NCBI GenBank assembly: GCA_033297075.1
Contig: MU858348.1
Location: forward strand, 1-23,505
DNA: 23,505 nucleotides
Source of the DNA: Rhypophila decipiens
Taxonomy: Eukaryota; Ascomycota; Sordariomycetes; Sordariales; Naviculisporaceae
Reading direction: 5' to 3'
Shown piece after piece: positions 8,370-18,194 of the stretch. The notes below the pieces were generated by a model. It was not told the origin of the DNA, ran no database searches, and worked only from the letters and a program-made list of their open reading frames with translations. Positions within the stretch are counted from its first letter, which is position 1. The number at the start of each line of letters is the position of its first letter. Made by a program: the position numbers and the translations under genes.

Positions 8370-11300
8370 CTACGAGCCGTAGTGAACATATGGGATCCAA
8401 TCTGCCCTGACAAGTCTCCTCGGCGACTTGACTTTCTTTCCCAGTTTCAGCGATGCCCATCTCTTTACATTGTCATCTTCCTCCTCACTCGTTACACTTC
8501 TTTCTGTAACCGGTCTTCTTTCATCACCGCATGCAGATATACCAACACCGGGAAGCTCAACAATCTCATCAGACTTTTCATCTTCGTCCTCGCGAGTGGG
8601 CAACATTGAACTCTCAATACCCACCCGCCACTCATCCCTGAGATTCACCAGCGTTCTATGCAAACTACGACAGACCGACTCATGTGCTGGCCGTGTGCTC
8701 ATACCATCACCACCACTGCCACGGCTACTGCTATCATGCAAGCCCTGATACACACCCACACTCACATCCACGCAAGCACTATCAGCCACCTGCCATAGCG
8801 TACCAATCACATGACTAAAACCAATGAGCTGAAACGCGGCGATAAGATGGATCCCTTCGTCCGCGAGCTCGTCAATGTCGTTTGCTCCCGTCAGACAGGC
8901 TGATAGGAATGCCAGGTAGGGACGAGTTTTGACATCGTCACCACGAGACTCCAAGCCTTGGTCTAGCAGCGACGAAACGGTAAGATGCCCGTCGGCAAGA
9001 ATGAGAGCGCTGCGGGAGGGCTCGCGGGCGTCGGCGAGTCCGTGCCCGGCAAAGTGGAAGATTGTCGTCGCGGGTAAGCTGTCCAGGACGGATTCGCGGG
9101 TTGGGTCCTGGAGAGAGACGGGGTTGAGGTTGAGAGCGTGGCATATCGCGGATACTTGGTCGATCTCGGTGCTTACGAAAGGGAGTGATTGAAGGGTATG
9201 GGGTCGCCCTGGTTGAGAAGATGGGTTGCTTGCGCCGATTAGGAGAGCCTTCTGGACGGTACTAGGTGCTGTGGAACATGTAGGTGCGGCGGCTTCACTC
9301 GAGATGGAGCTCGGCTCGAGTGCAGAAGTACTACTAGCTCTGAACGCTGGTGGCGGCGATGAAAGTAGCTGTTTCCTGCCCAGGACAAATTCCTTGAGAG
9401 ATGGACTGTAAGAGGATATGACATGATCCATGACACTCGATCCTCGTGAGATATGAATCCCTGCTGCATGGAGGGGGAGGTGACATATCGGGCCCGTAGG
9501 GATCCATATTATCCGTGGCAGGGGGGCGCTGTCATTATACGAGCTGTGACTGGCAACGGGTCTAGTAGTAGAGGGTATGGCGGCTCCGTCAACTTTGAAC
9601 CCCAAAAAGTCGAGAATCGGGCGGGTGATGTCGGTCCAGAGCCATTCCAGCATCTGAGAGTCGATAAGCGGGCGTGTGGCTCGGAGACGGTCAACCCAGA
9701 TCATGATGCCAACAGCCGTTACCTGCTTGAGTTCAAGCAAGCTGACACCGGGCGTCGCAGGGCTGTTGCTGATCAAAAAGGCGTCACACCGGAGCGTGCT
9801 CACGTTGAATACTACTATCGTGTCGCTTCCGAGCAGACTCCTCACCGTGTCAATCGAGGGAGGGCCAAGAAGGTCGCTGGTTCGAGGGTCGGTTTGGATA
9901 TCTTGGATGACGCTCCTAAGTTCATATTCTGCCCTGCGGAACTTTTGGGACTGTGATGCCCATATGCCAGTTTCGGACTGCTGTTGCTGCTTCTGCTGCC
10001 CTCCTCCTTCGAAGCCGGCGCCAGCATCTTGGACTTGTCTCCGCATCTCGTCCCACCGGGATAGCGCTTCTGTGAAAGCCGATGACTGAAGTGGATCCAG
10101 GGCTGATATATCAGCTCGTCGTATCTGTAAAAAGCTGGCTATCATGCCACGTCCTCGCTCCAGCAGCCGGAGGGAATCTGCAGGCGACCGTCTACCGGAC
10201 AGGATGCTGGCCGAAACAACCCTTGCAGACTGACCCGCGTACTCTTTGATTTGGAATTCCTGGTCGGCAAAGGATGCAGACCTCATGTTCAGGTTCGGCA
10301 TCGCATCCAGTGCTTGTTCCCAGGTGTCGACTGCCTCGGCCCACTGGCCTAATGCGACATGAATTGGGGTGGATTCTACCAGTGTCTGGATCTGCAGGTA
10401 GGTAGAGCAGTCGGGGGACTTGGAACACTGGCTATAGGCCTCAAGTGCCATTTCGAGGAACCTTCTTGCGAGAGAAGCAGAGGACGGGGACGTAGAACCA
10501 TCCTGCGTCCCATACAACGTCCGTTTCAGCGAGTACAGAATAGCCAGTTGCCGAAGGATGTGAGACAATCCAACTCCGTCTTTTCTAGCCTGTTCTGCTG
10601 CTGCAATGCGGTACTTGATTGCCAGATCGATGTCATTGGGGTCTCCGGCGCCATCACGCTGGCTAGACTGCCGGTACCTTGTGGCGTACGCCTCGGACAG
10701 TGTGTCGATGGCGTTTCTGATGCTATCAGGCTCATTCATTTCGACGGCCTTTTGCGCATACTCCAAGCACCGATCTAGATCCGCCTTGTAATCACCCTGC
10801 TTCAAGTCGTTCTCCCACGCCCATTTGCTCCGGATGGAGAAGAGTTCGGCCATCATCATCACGATAACCCCGCGTCTAGGTATGAACGGGAAGTCGTCCT
10901 CACCGTGACTACCACAATCCGGAGCACCGTCGAGAAAGTCTTGTAAAAGCTGCAGTGCCCTATCCAAATCCGCACAACTAGAGCTGCTGCCCAAATATCT
11001 TAACTTTAAGCAAAGGGCCAGGGTTCTCATGTGATACCATCTTTCGGGGTTGTTCGTTGGTAGCAGGTGGAGTACCATCTCCACCTCGCTCACGGCTCTT
11101 TTAATGTCATCCAAGTGAAAACCCCCATTTTGATGATAGCGTAGCATCAGTCCTGTAGCAAGTCGACTTCTCGCGTCGGCTTGGTCTTCCAGTGTCGAGT
11201 GGGATTTCTGGTCGATCATCTCAGTGGCAAAGGAAATCTGCTGATCCAGATCCGCCGGGTCTGAGTTTCTCTCGTAGCGTATGGCGTGTAAAAACTGAAG

Positions 11301-12584
11301 GGAGCTGATGATGCGAACGTGGTCTGTCTGTTGGTTGTCACTGCCATCTTCGTCTTTGCACAACTCCAGTGCTATATGGAGGAGCTTAATGACCCCGTCC
11401 AGATACGCGAGGTATTTTTCGTGGGGTTTCAGTCCTGTTGAGAGGATCTTTGTGCCACGGGCAACATAGGCAATCTCATGGGGGTTGCCACAGTCCAGCG
11501 CACCGTTTATCAAATCCATCGTGAGCTGAAACGCCTCATCCAAGGCAGACACTCCGCCACCATGGCTACCACCTAGCGCTCGAAACCGTGCCGCCAGCAA
11601 CTGAGCAAGCTGTACCTGACCAGCGATGATGTCCGCGCGAGACAGATCCAGTGTAGTCTCGTTTCGGGCAATGGCTACTGCGCGATCAATATCTTCGAGA
11701 TCCCCGTAGCGGGCCAGCAAGCTGTCTTTCAAAGTAGTCCTGTATGGCCGGTAATAGCTCCCGCCTCCTTCTTGATTGTGCAACATGATATCCGTGGGGT
11801 TTCTCTTCCAGAGTTTCAACCAGGTTGCCAGTTCAAGCAGTTCGAGCGATCGGTTTGTTTCGTCGTGGGTTTGGGGACGGATGGACAAAGCCTCTTCCAA
11901 GGCCCTTACACAGAGGTCATGGTCTTCAATTGAAGCGGAATAATCCAGACGCTCCCAGAGACACTCAGCTAGGTTTTCCAGAATTATAAATCGTACTTGT
12001 TTGGTTGCTGCACGAGATAGGGCGTCGGCATCGTCAAGGACCTGGATTACACTGTCCAGTGCACCCATTTCCCCAGTGCCCTTATACTTTTCGAAATGGT
12101 AATCAGCGACTTGTTTCATCATTCGACATCGCTGTTCCACGTGTTCCTCAGCGACGGACGAGATGGCCTCCTCGAACAAGGCGATGGCGCGGCCAATGTC
12201 TCCGGCGTCATGTTTCTCTAGAAACCTATCCCGGTATCCATCCGTGAGCAGCCATGTAAGGCATCGCCGTTGGTCGCCCATATCCGTTGGAAGAGCACGA
12301 AGGGCGTCCTCCACTGCCTTCAACGACAAGTCCAGATCTTCCAGGCGGCCAGATTCTGTGTAGGCTCGATGGTGCCAAACTGAAAGGCGCTCCAGTCGTT
12401 TCCACCTGCTGGCGTCTTCTATCGGGGTTGCCTCCAGAGCCTTTTGTATAAGTGAAAGTGCTTTGGGTATTGCCGACTCGTCAGAATCCCCGGTTGAGTA
12501 CGCATCGTCGAGGGCGTCGACCTGGGAGTCGAGGTCCTCGACTTGCAAGATGGATGCAATAACAAGTCGAGCAGGAGAAGACAT
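8370..12584 (-). CDS. TPR-repeat protein with C-terminal CHAT protease domain
   Basis: A single 4.2-kb exon encodes 1404 residues. Residues 1 to about 830 are helical tetratricopeptide-like repeats, often opening with D-L/I-D-x-A/S (for example LEDLDLSLKAVEDALRALP at 81-99 and DLDRALQLLQDFLDG). A glutamine run (QQKQQQQ) near 861 marks a linker. The CHAT domain (caspase HetF-associated with TPRs, peptidase clan CD) covers about 915-1400, with IPTGPICHLPLHAAG near 1024, the catalytic His1181 in FHFAGHG, the catalytic Cys1230 in LSACLTGA, and the family-typical C-terminal segment DWIPYVHYG. Both dyad residues are present, so it may be an active cysteine protease. Fungal CHAT-TPR proteins are common and mostly uncharacterised; related domains act in cell-death and defence proteases, where TPRs sense a partner. 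Residues about 1285-1385 form a Ser/Glu-rich insertion before the last conserved segment. It lies next to a decayed caspase-like gene. Confidence 0.93.
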   Translation of the reverse strand: MSSPARLVIASILQVEDLDSQVDALDDAYSTGDSDESAIPKALSLIQKALEATPIEDASRWKRLERLSVWHHRAYTESGRLEDLDLSLKAVEDALRALPTDMGDQRRCLTWLLTDGYRDRFLEKHDAGDIGRAIALFEEAISSVAEEHVEQRCRMMKQVADYHFEKYKGTGEMGALDSVIQVLDDADALSRAATKQVRFIILENLAECLWERLDYSASIEDHDLCVRALEEALSIRPQTHDETNRSLELLELATWLKLWKRNPTDIMLHNQEGGGSYYRPYRTTLKDSLLARYGDLEDIDRAVAIARNETTLDLSRADIIAGQVQLAQLLAARFRALGGSHGGGVSALDEAFQLTMDLINGALDCGNPHEIAYVARGTKILSTGLKPHEKYLAYLDGVIKLLHIALELCKDEDGSDNQQTDHVRIISSLQFLHAIRYERNSDPADLDQQISFATEMIDQKSHSTLEDQADARSRLATGLMLRYHQNGGFHLDDIKRAVSEVEMVLHLLPTNNPERWYHMRTLALCLKLRYLGSSSSCADLDRALQLLQDFLDGAPDCGSHGEDDFPFIPRRGVIVMMMAELFSIRSKWAWENDLKQGDYKADLDRCLEYAQKAVEMNEPDSIRNAIDTLSEAYATRYRQSSQRDGAGDPNDIDLAIKYRIAAAEQARKDGVGLSHILRQLAILYSLKRTLYGTQDGSTSPSSASLARRFLEMALEAYSQCSKSPDCSTYLQIQTLVESTPIHVALGQWAEAVDTWEQALDAMPNLNMRSASFADQEFQIKEYAGQSARVVSASILSGRRSPADSLRLLERGRGMIASFLQIRRADISALDPLQSSAFTEALSRWDEMRRQVQDAGAGFEGGGQQKQQQQSETGIWASQSQKFRRAEYELRSVIQDIQTDPRTSDLLGPPSIDTVRSLLGSDTIVVFNVSTLRCDAFLISNSPATPGVSLLELKQVTAVGIMIWVDRLRATRPLIDSQMLEWLWTDITRPILDFLGFKVDGAAIPSTTRPVASHSSYNDSAPLPRIIWIPTGPICHLPLHAAGIHISRGSSVMDHVISSYSPSLKEFVLGRKQLLSSPPPAFRASSTSALEPSSISSEAAAPTCSTAPSTVQKALLIGASNPSSQPGRPHTLQSLPFVSTEIDQVSAICHALNLNPVSLQDPTRESVLDSLPATTIFHFAGHGLADAREPSRSALILADGHLTVSSLLDQGLESRGDDVKTRPYLAFLSACLTGANDIDELADEGIHLIAAFQLIGFSHVIGTLWQVADSACVDVSVGVYQGLHDSSSRGSGGDGMSTRPAHESVCRSLHRTLVNLRDEWRVGIESSMLPTREDEDEKSDEIVELPGVGISACGDERRPVTERSVTSEEEDDNVKRWASLKLGKKVKSPRRLVRADWIPYVHYGS

Positions 12585-13170
12585 GATGTTGCGGCTGGCA
12601 TCTGCCTAGTAGCTGGATTTGATGAGAGAAAATGATGGCGAAAAAGGAAATCAGACCCAGCGCCTGTCGCTACTAGTATGCAGAAAGCCCACGCGTGACC
12701 TCTAAGTAAGATCAGATTGTAAGACCCAGAGGGGATAATGGCTAACAAACAGTACCAATGTGACTGTAAACACTTTTCTCGAGGCATAGGCCGCTGTGCA
12801 GAAAGACCACTCCTTTGTCACTATTTCTGTCTTTGCCCATCATAATGGTTCTCTATTCTCTTACTGACAGGAGCCGCAGTCAAATCAGAATCAATGCTAA
12901 CAATATTTCATCACAGGCTCTAGGTACCTAAAGCATCTTCATTAGGCAACTGTAGGTGATTACGTGGCCCGCTGCTGCAAAGCTGCCATGTCATGCACGC
13001 AGGGCCAGACAGTGAGTGTGGAACACCGAAGGAAGCATTCAGGCCCAATAGAAATTTCCCGGGGCGAGACTCGAGAGACAGCTGTAATCGTTCAGAGACT
13101 AGCACAAGGCACTCAAGGCACCCAAGGCGGTAAAAAAAAGTTGCGCGGACCACCGATATCATGTCCACAC
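12585..13170. other. Intergenic, TPR-CHAT promoter region
   Basis: Contains the upstream region of the CHAT gene and the 3' flank of the 110-residue gene, both on the minus strand. No coding frame is supported. A GGCACTCAAGGCACCCAAGGC stretch near 13105-13126 contains a short imperfect direct repeat. Confidence 0.5.
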
Positions 13171-13597
13171 TCACCCAAACGGGTTATACAGCACCAAATC
13201 TCCCTCCGAAAATAGCTCGCCATTCTTGGCTGTGGCCCCGGCCTCGCTGCAGAGCCTGTAATTTCCGTCCACAAACGCCTCAATCAGGAATGGCCCTTCT
13301 CTGGACCGTCCTGCAGATAGAAAGACCTTGTCACCGAGCATGAATTTGGCCGTCTGCGATCCGTAGGCACGGACCATTGGGCCCTCTCCATCGTCGGCGA
13401 ATTCAAGCTCCAGTGCATCATGATCTTGCTGATCCTGGCTGCTATCGACCCTGGGAGAACCGTGACAGTCAGCTGAGTCAATCCAGTCCATGAATTTGAC
13501 GAAATATGGTGCATGTAGGGCAGATGAGAATGGCAATTACTGACTTGAGCTGTGTTCCCACGTCGTCATGGTCCGTTTTGGGTGGGCTGTTGGCCAT
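13171..13597 (-). CDS. Small spliced protein, possible SH3-like barrel
   Basis: Two exons, 13545-13597 and 13171-13450, joined over a 94-nt intron (13451-13544; GTCAGT donor, CTGAC branch, CCCAG acceptor), encode 110 residues starting MANSPPKTDHDD. The splice keeps frame exactly (LK|VDSS). Residues 1-50 are acidic and probably disordered. Residues 53-110 have the alternating pattern FMLGDKVFL...GPFLIEAFVDGNYRL...ELFSEGDLVLY, which resembles the small five-stranded SH3-like barrel found, for example, at the C terminus of integrases. That fold guess is inference. No signal peptide or membrane segment is present, so it is likely intracellular. It lies 590 bp upstream of the TPR-CHAT gene on the same strand and diverges from the caspase-like pseudogene, so a functional link to the protease is conceivable but unproven. 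I do not recognise a named family. Confidence 0.65.
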
Positions 13598-13761
13598 TTG
13601 TTGATACGGAAGACCACAGCATGATCAACGATCAAGTGATGGATGCTTTTGGATGGTATTAGAAAAGAGTAAAAGGTAAAGGTCAGAGAAACACAACCAA
13701 AGCGTCGTTCAAACTACTGAAAAGGGGATCATGTAACTCTGTACTGATCCACGCTGTTTCT

Positions 13762-14994
13762 TTGACGCGCTGCAGATATTTATATCTTAACCCCGAAATA
13801 ATGGACTGCAGCAGCAGTTCACCCGGCGCAGTTCGATTTGTCAAGTACAATCCAGAAATAGACAACACCGATCAAACCCGCACCATTCCCTATTTTCTTC
13901 GGCCGTCCGAGGATGACTTTCGGGATGCCGCTTTAAAGTTCGATCGGCTTCTAGACCCCGACAACTATGCCGTCTTTTCGGCATGTGGGCCACACGAGAC
14001 GGCTAACGAGGTCAAATTTCAAGACGGTGCGCGTAGGGGAGCACTCAGCTACTTCTTAACCGACTCCTTGGCCATACTTCGTGGAGAGGGTCCCGGATCA
14101 CTCATCGGTCACTGCACCGGCATCTACGAGGCAGCTTCCACGCCCGATACCCACGTCAGACGCCTATGCTGTACGGAAATGGGGACTACGAGTTTTTTTC
14201 GTCCTTATTAACCTGTTTTTCCGTAAAAGCCCCCATGATATCAGTATACCGGGATCGTGAAAACGGTAGCAGCGACTTGACGCTAGATGCTGGACAGGCA
14301 CATGGGGCACATATGGATGACGAATACGCCATATTTCCCTTTCACTTCGACGAGGGCAAAATGGATAGCGAGAAGATCCACCTACATGCCTCGACGATAG
14401 CCAGGGTATCGAAAGTCGACTGCCTCACTTCAAGACTGCAAATCAAAGATGGCATGCCAGCTATCGAAGGCGTCTTGAAGCCAGGAACAGCGGGAAGAGC
14501 AAGGCTGCTAACCTCCATTTCGACGAATAAAGTTCCAGTTTATGTTCAAGGGCACGACACCCGGATACTTTCCAACATGTCAGAAGACTCAAACTCTCAT
14601 CGGTTCCTGCAACTTCACTGGAGTTCCGACCATGGGACGTACCAGTTCCATCGGTAGTAGTAATAATGTAAGTACGGAGGATATCATCAAGGTCTTCGTT
14701 CTGCCCCGCTCGGCTGTATTCCCCGGTGACATCTTGCCGCCACTATCGGTGCACGTGGACGGTGATGATGATGGGGTATCAGTGAGCCGTGCGGCTAACG
14801 AGGACGACGGCGGCGATGGGCTTGCAATGGAGAGATTACTGGATGGGCTTCGGGAATGTGGCGAAAGCGCAGGTCTTCGCGAGCAGAAGGACAGCAAGTC
14901 GGCGGGTTCGCGGCCGGTAGCGGGAGTGGAGGGTGGGTGTGCTTCAGGTTGGAAGTGTGAGAATTTCTTGATTCGTACGTCGATCGTACCGTGA
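13762..14994 (+). pseudogene. Broken C14 caspase-like protease gene
   Basis: Three consecutive frames together resemble the C-terminal two thirds of a fungal peptidase C14 (metacaspase-like) protein. Frame one (13762 to about 14157) has NPEIMDC, at the place of the I-x-D-C-C-H-S-G active-site strand, then FVKYNPEID, VFSACGPHETANEV and GARRGALSYFLTDSL. Frame two (about 14158-14650) has PMLYGNGDYEFF, MISVYRDRENGS and LDAGQAHGAHMDDEYAIFPF. Frame three (about 14660-14994) has EDIIKVFVLP, a low-complexity acidic part, and WKCENFLIRT near the stop, a C-terminal pattern seen in fungal HET/caspase proteins. The first frame change fits a one-base loss in GTCAGA near 14157; the second is near 14650. 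The catalytic-Cys position reads Ser (DCS rather than DCC/DSC), and no HYSGHG-type His segment is present upstream. It lacks the N-terminal part of the p20 domain and is most simply a decayed paralogue. Confidence 0.75.
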
Positions 14995-15147
14995 CTACTG
15001 TCCAATGTCATAACCATTTTCAAGAAAAATCTCGCAGTGAACGCAATCGTGCCCTGAAACAATTGGTATCTTCCACAAAAGAAAGCAGCAGTACTAGTTA
15101 TTCTAAATAAAACATCAAAAACTCAGCAATGACCTAAGAAGTCCAAC

Positions 15148-16767
15148 CTAAACCATCGAGTCCCCCGTACTCCTAACATCAAACTTCCTCGTCACTTTCA
15201 CACGGACCCCACTTGTCCCATTCGCACCGACATCCTTCATCTCATAACAAACATCCTCATCCCTTGAAGACGTACTAGTCCCAGAAACCTGACTATCCAC
15301 CGTCTCCAAACTCACATCCCACCTTCCATTCCCCCCACCTCTAACCTTGGCAACATGCATCACGCCAGGACTATGCAACGCCTCCAGACTGGTCCCCTCT
15401 GGAATCTTTACAAAAGAGGGTAATTCGTCCTTGTTATAGTTGTAATATTGGTTTTGGCTGCTGCCACCGCTGGTGTCGGTTGAGCTGCTGCCGCCGCTGA
15501 GGCGGGACAAGAGGGACTTGATGCTGCTTGTTGTTGGGCGGATGGCTTGGGAGAGGACCTGGCGCAAAGTTGGCCCGCAGGCTGCTAGGATGCCTATTTG
15601 CACTTCTAAGAGGTTCCAGAGGGATAGGCCTGTTGTTGTTACTGTTTAAGGGCGAGGTAGGTTAGTAAGTATGATAGAGGATTGGGGGACTTGAGAGGGC
15701 CGGCGTGATGATGTGCACGGGGTTTTGGGAAGTCAATGTTGCAAATGGAGTGTAAGTTGAGCTTGGGAGGAAGCTACGGGGACAGGAAGTTGTGAAAGAT
15801 GGTCAAACTTACAAATAGCATCCTCGGTGGACTGGCCCGTGGCCTGGATGACGTAGATGTATGTCTTTGCGATGGAACAACCGACGGAGCTGAGAACGAT
15901 TCACGTTAGTCCTCGGGAACATATCATATTTCCACTTCCCATATAAACAAGGAAACTTACAGAGATCCAACCATAAAGGTCAACAAAGTCAAGATCTTGG
16001 TCCTCCGGTCAAGCGACAAGCTCATGACCACAGGGATGGGAATGATGAGCGTGACGAAGTCAGTCAAGACGTCACTGGCCATAACAGCGTAACCGATAGG
16101 CACAGAGGCCTTGCAGTATGTAAAGTAGTCCTCGGGAGCGCCCAAGACCGCATACAGATGCGTCCCGCACTGGGTCAGGCCGCCGATGATGGCCCCGACC
16201 ATCCACAGGGCGACTATGCCGATCCAGACCGCCAGGAAGCGGCGAAAGACCACGCGTGAGAAGAGATGCCAGTAGAGAAAGCAGACTGAGAGCTTGACAA
16301 AGCCTGTTCCTGCTACGCCGAGGAGGATCAGAGCTAGTTGTAGCTATTCTTATGTTAGTTGAGACCAAGACACGGCGAATGCCCCAAGAAAAGAAAGTTG
16401 AGGAAAGAGGACGTACCTGTTTCAAGATGGCAAACCGTTCCATGACAACGTCCATGGCGAATGTTGCGCCTATAGGATAGGCAAAAGCTTCTTTGTGTAC
16501 CCCTATTATTCCGCACACGTATTAGCATATGAGCTTGGTAAGCCTGACAAGAGAGGAAGAAGACGTGCCATAGATCTCAATGGCCGCCAACCCAGCTCCC
16601 ACGATCAGAGCCAGGATGATGAGCCAGTCGCTCACGATGAACTGCTGCCGTTTGCATCGTCTCGAGTAGAACCTCAGACCGACAGCCAGCAGAGCAATGA
16701 CCTGGGTGACGACGGTTGCGGCGATTATGCCGCCCGGGTTGCTGTATATCTCGACGCCGACGGTCAT
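15148..16767 (-). CDS. SAT4/rhodopsin-domain seven-helix membrane protein
   Basis: Five exons are inferred: 16569-16767, 16417-16502, 15961-16343, 15813-15889 and 15148-15641, giving 412 residues. Introns 2-4 are GTACGT...TAG (73 nt), GTAAGT...CAG (71 nt) and GTAAGT...CAG (171 nt). Intron 1 (16503-16568) keeps frame only with a GC donor (GCACGT) and TAG acceptor. The protein has the hydrophobic architecture of fungal rhodopsin-domain (SAT4 family) integral membrane proteins: helix 1 IIAATVVTQVIALLAVG, the basic loop RFYSRRCKRQ, helix 2 DWLIILALIVGAG, the KLSVCFLYWHLF helix, LTQCG, DVLTDFVTLIIPIPVV, and the final WNLLEVQIGILAACGPTLR helix. The roughly 140-residue tail after the last helix is cytosolic, Ser/Thr/Gly-rich and variable. 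No CFEM domain. Function is unknown for most members; a receptor or transport role is guesswork. The ATG at 16767 precedes helix 1 directly. Confidence 0.87.
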
Positions 16768-17782
16768 GGTTACCGTGATATGAGAAGTTTAGAAGTTGAA
16801 AGTTAGGTAATCTGTCATGGACAGATGAGGTGAACTTTGCCGCGTGGTGAACTCGAGATTAACTTGTGTGACAAGAGAACAAGTACACGAGCTTGGAGAA
16901 TGCTTCTAGAAGGTCCATGGAATGCATCATGTGGAATCTCTCTGTGCCGGATCTGCTGCTTTATATTAGGAGCCACTTTACAAGTGGGATATGGGGACCC
17001 CATCTTGACAGATGGATTAGAGTGCTGATTGACGGACCCCTGGGGAGCCCATTTGTCTTGATGCAACCCAGTGGTTTCTGGATATATGCTACGCTGTGGG
17101 CAGCCATCGGTTGCGCCCATCGGATACAACCCTCGTGAATGGAGGAGGGCGTATGCATCCCGCAGCTCGGTGTCCAGAATTTGAGTAACGGAAAAGAGCG
17201 CAATGGACGTACATTTTCAGCTAGCACAGTCACGGGCCGGTTTGCCCAGAAGACAGCTCTCCAAGTTCTTCAAGGCCATGCCAAGATGGGAAATACTACC
17301 ATACTTGGGACAAGAAATATCCTATAACGGTATTCGTCCAAGTAGGCGAGCTGGCCAGTAAAAAGCCCATGCTGTTCCTGAGTTGCTCCTCTTGAGTAGC
17401 AGCCACACAGAAACTTAGCTTCACTAGTGAGGGTGTGATGTATTCGCACGCTTTAACCGGCAGATACAGAACCATTCACGTAGAAATCTCGGTAATCGGT
17501 GTTGGTCAACCAAGGTCCCTGAACATTTTTCACGATAGGTCAGGCACGGAAACGTGGAGAAAGATGCACACTACGTTGCAATCGAGCGCGATTGTGTCGA
17601 GACGGGAACCGAATAGCTGGTCAGGATGTCAGTGAAAACATAAGAGTGGCCCACCCCCCTCCCTTTCCGTCCGCCTCTGGTGACATCAAACAGACTTCTA
17701 GAAACGCCTCGCACGATAAACCTCCTCAAGTCGCCAATCATCTTATTCACAAAGCGCCACTACTTGCACACACACTAGAAAG
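16768..17782. other. 1-kb divergent intergenic region
   Basis: Lies between the divergent SAT4 gene and the small secreted-peptide gene and should hold both promoters. Overlapping frames at 16815-17327 on both strands lack domains and splice support and are treated as chance. A C-rich tract near 17651-17668 lies about 120 bp before the peptide gene. Confidence 0.5.
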
Positions 17783-18080
17783 ATGAAACTTGCCACCATA
17801 CTAGCCGTCCTCGCCAGCTCGATCGTGCCGATGGCGATCGCCGCGCCAATGGTCATGGAAGGAGGTAAGCGATATCGAGAACCTGCTACCCGTGCTCACT
17901 CCAACCTCCCTCAGGCAGACTAACAAGTGAATTCTTCCGACAGACGCAGGCGCCATCTCCACCACAGCACGCCGGGATGGCAGCACCCAGCTAGATCCCG
18001 ACTTTTGTGCATTCAAGAACAAGAGGAGGACGATCAAGAATGCTGGCGAGGGTGGTTCTTGCCCTGTCAAACCAGTCTGA
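17783..18080 (+). CDS. Tiny secreted peptide precursor with dibasic sites
   Basis: Exons 17783-17864 and 17944-18080 flank a 79-nt intron (GTAAGC donor, ACTAAC branch, GACAG acceptor) and encode 72 residues. Residues 1-20 are a clear signal peptide (MKLATILAVLASSIVPMAIA). The mature part contains Arg-Arg at 37-38 and Lys-Arg-Arg at 54-56, both potential Kex2-type cleavage sites, which would release DGSTQLDPDFCAFKNK; two cysteines sit at 49 and 67. A pyrimidine-rich acceptor (TTCATTTTAG ending 18147), preceded by a TCTAAT branch-like motif, suggests a third exon (18148-18194, frame ending NMNACKTAY), but no strong donor in the right phase is visible, so the C terminus is uncertain. I do not recognise a family. 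Candidates are a small secreted effector or a processed peptide. It is upstream of, and co-oriented with, a UstYa-family gene. Confidence 0.65.
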
Positions 18081-18194
18081 GGAGTAGTTACTTCCTCGTG
18101 TCAATTCACTATCTTTCTAATCTCTTTTTTCTCTTTTTTCATTTTAGGCGACGGAGCGGAAGCAAATATGAACGCCTGCAAGACAGCTTACTAG

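Noticed and set aside
9453..9956. 167-codon plus-strand frame inside the TPR-CHAT gene
   Set aside because: It lies wholly antisense to a clearly real CHAT domain and has no recognisable features.
13762..14657. Spliceosomal intron explaining the first frame change in the caspase-like gene
   Set aside because: The sequence on both sides of about 14157 reads as continuous family-like protein, leaving no room for an intron; a one-base loss explains it better.
14589..15062. 157-codon minus-strand frame
   Set aside because: It is antisense to the caspase-like pseudogene's C-terminal part; Ser/Pro-rich shadow of a Gly/Asp-rich coding strand.
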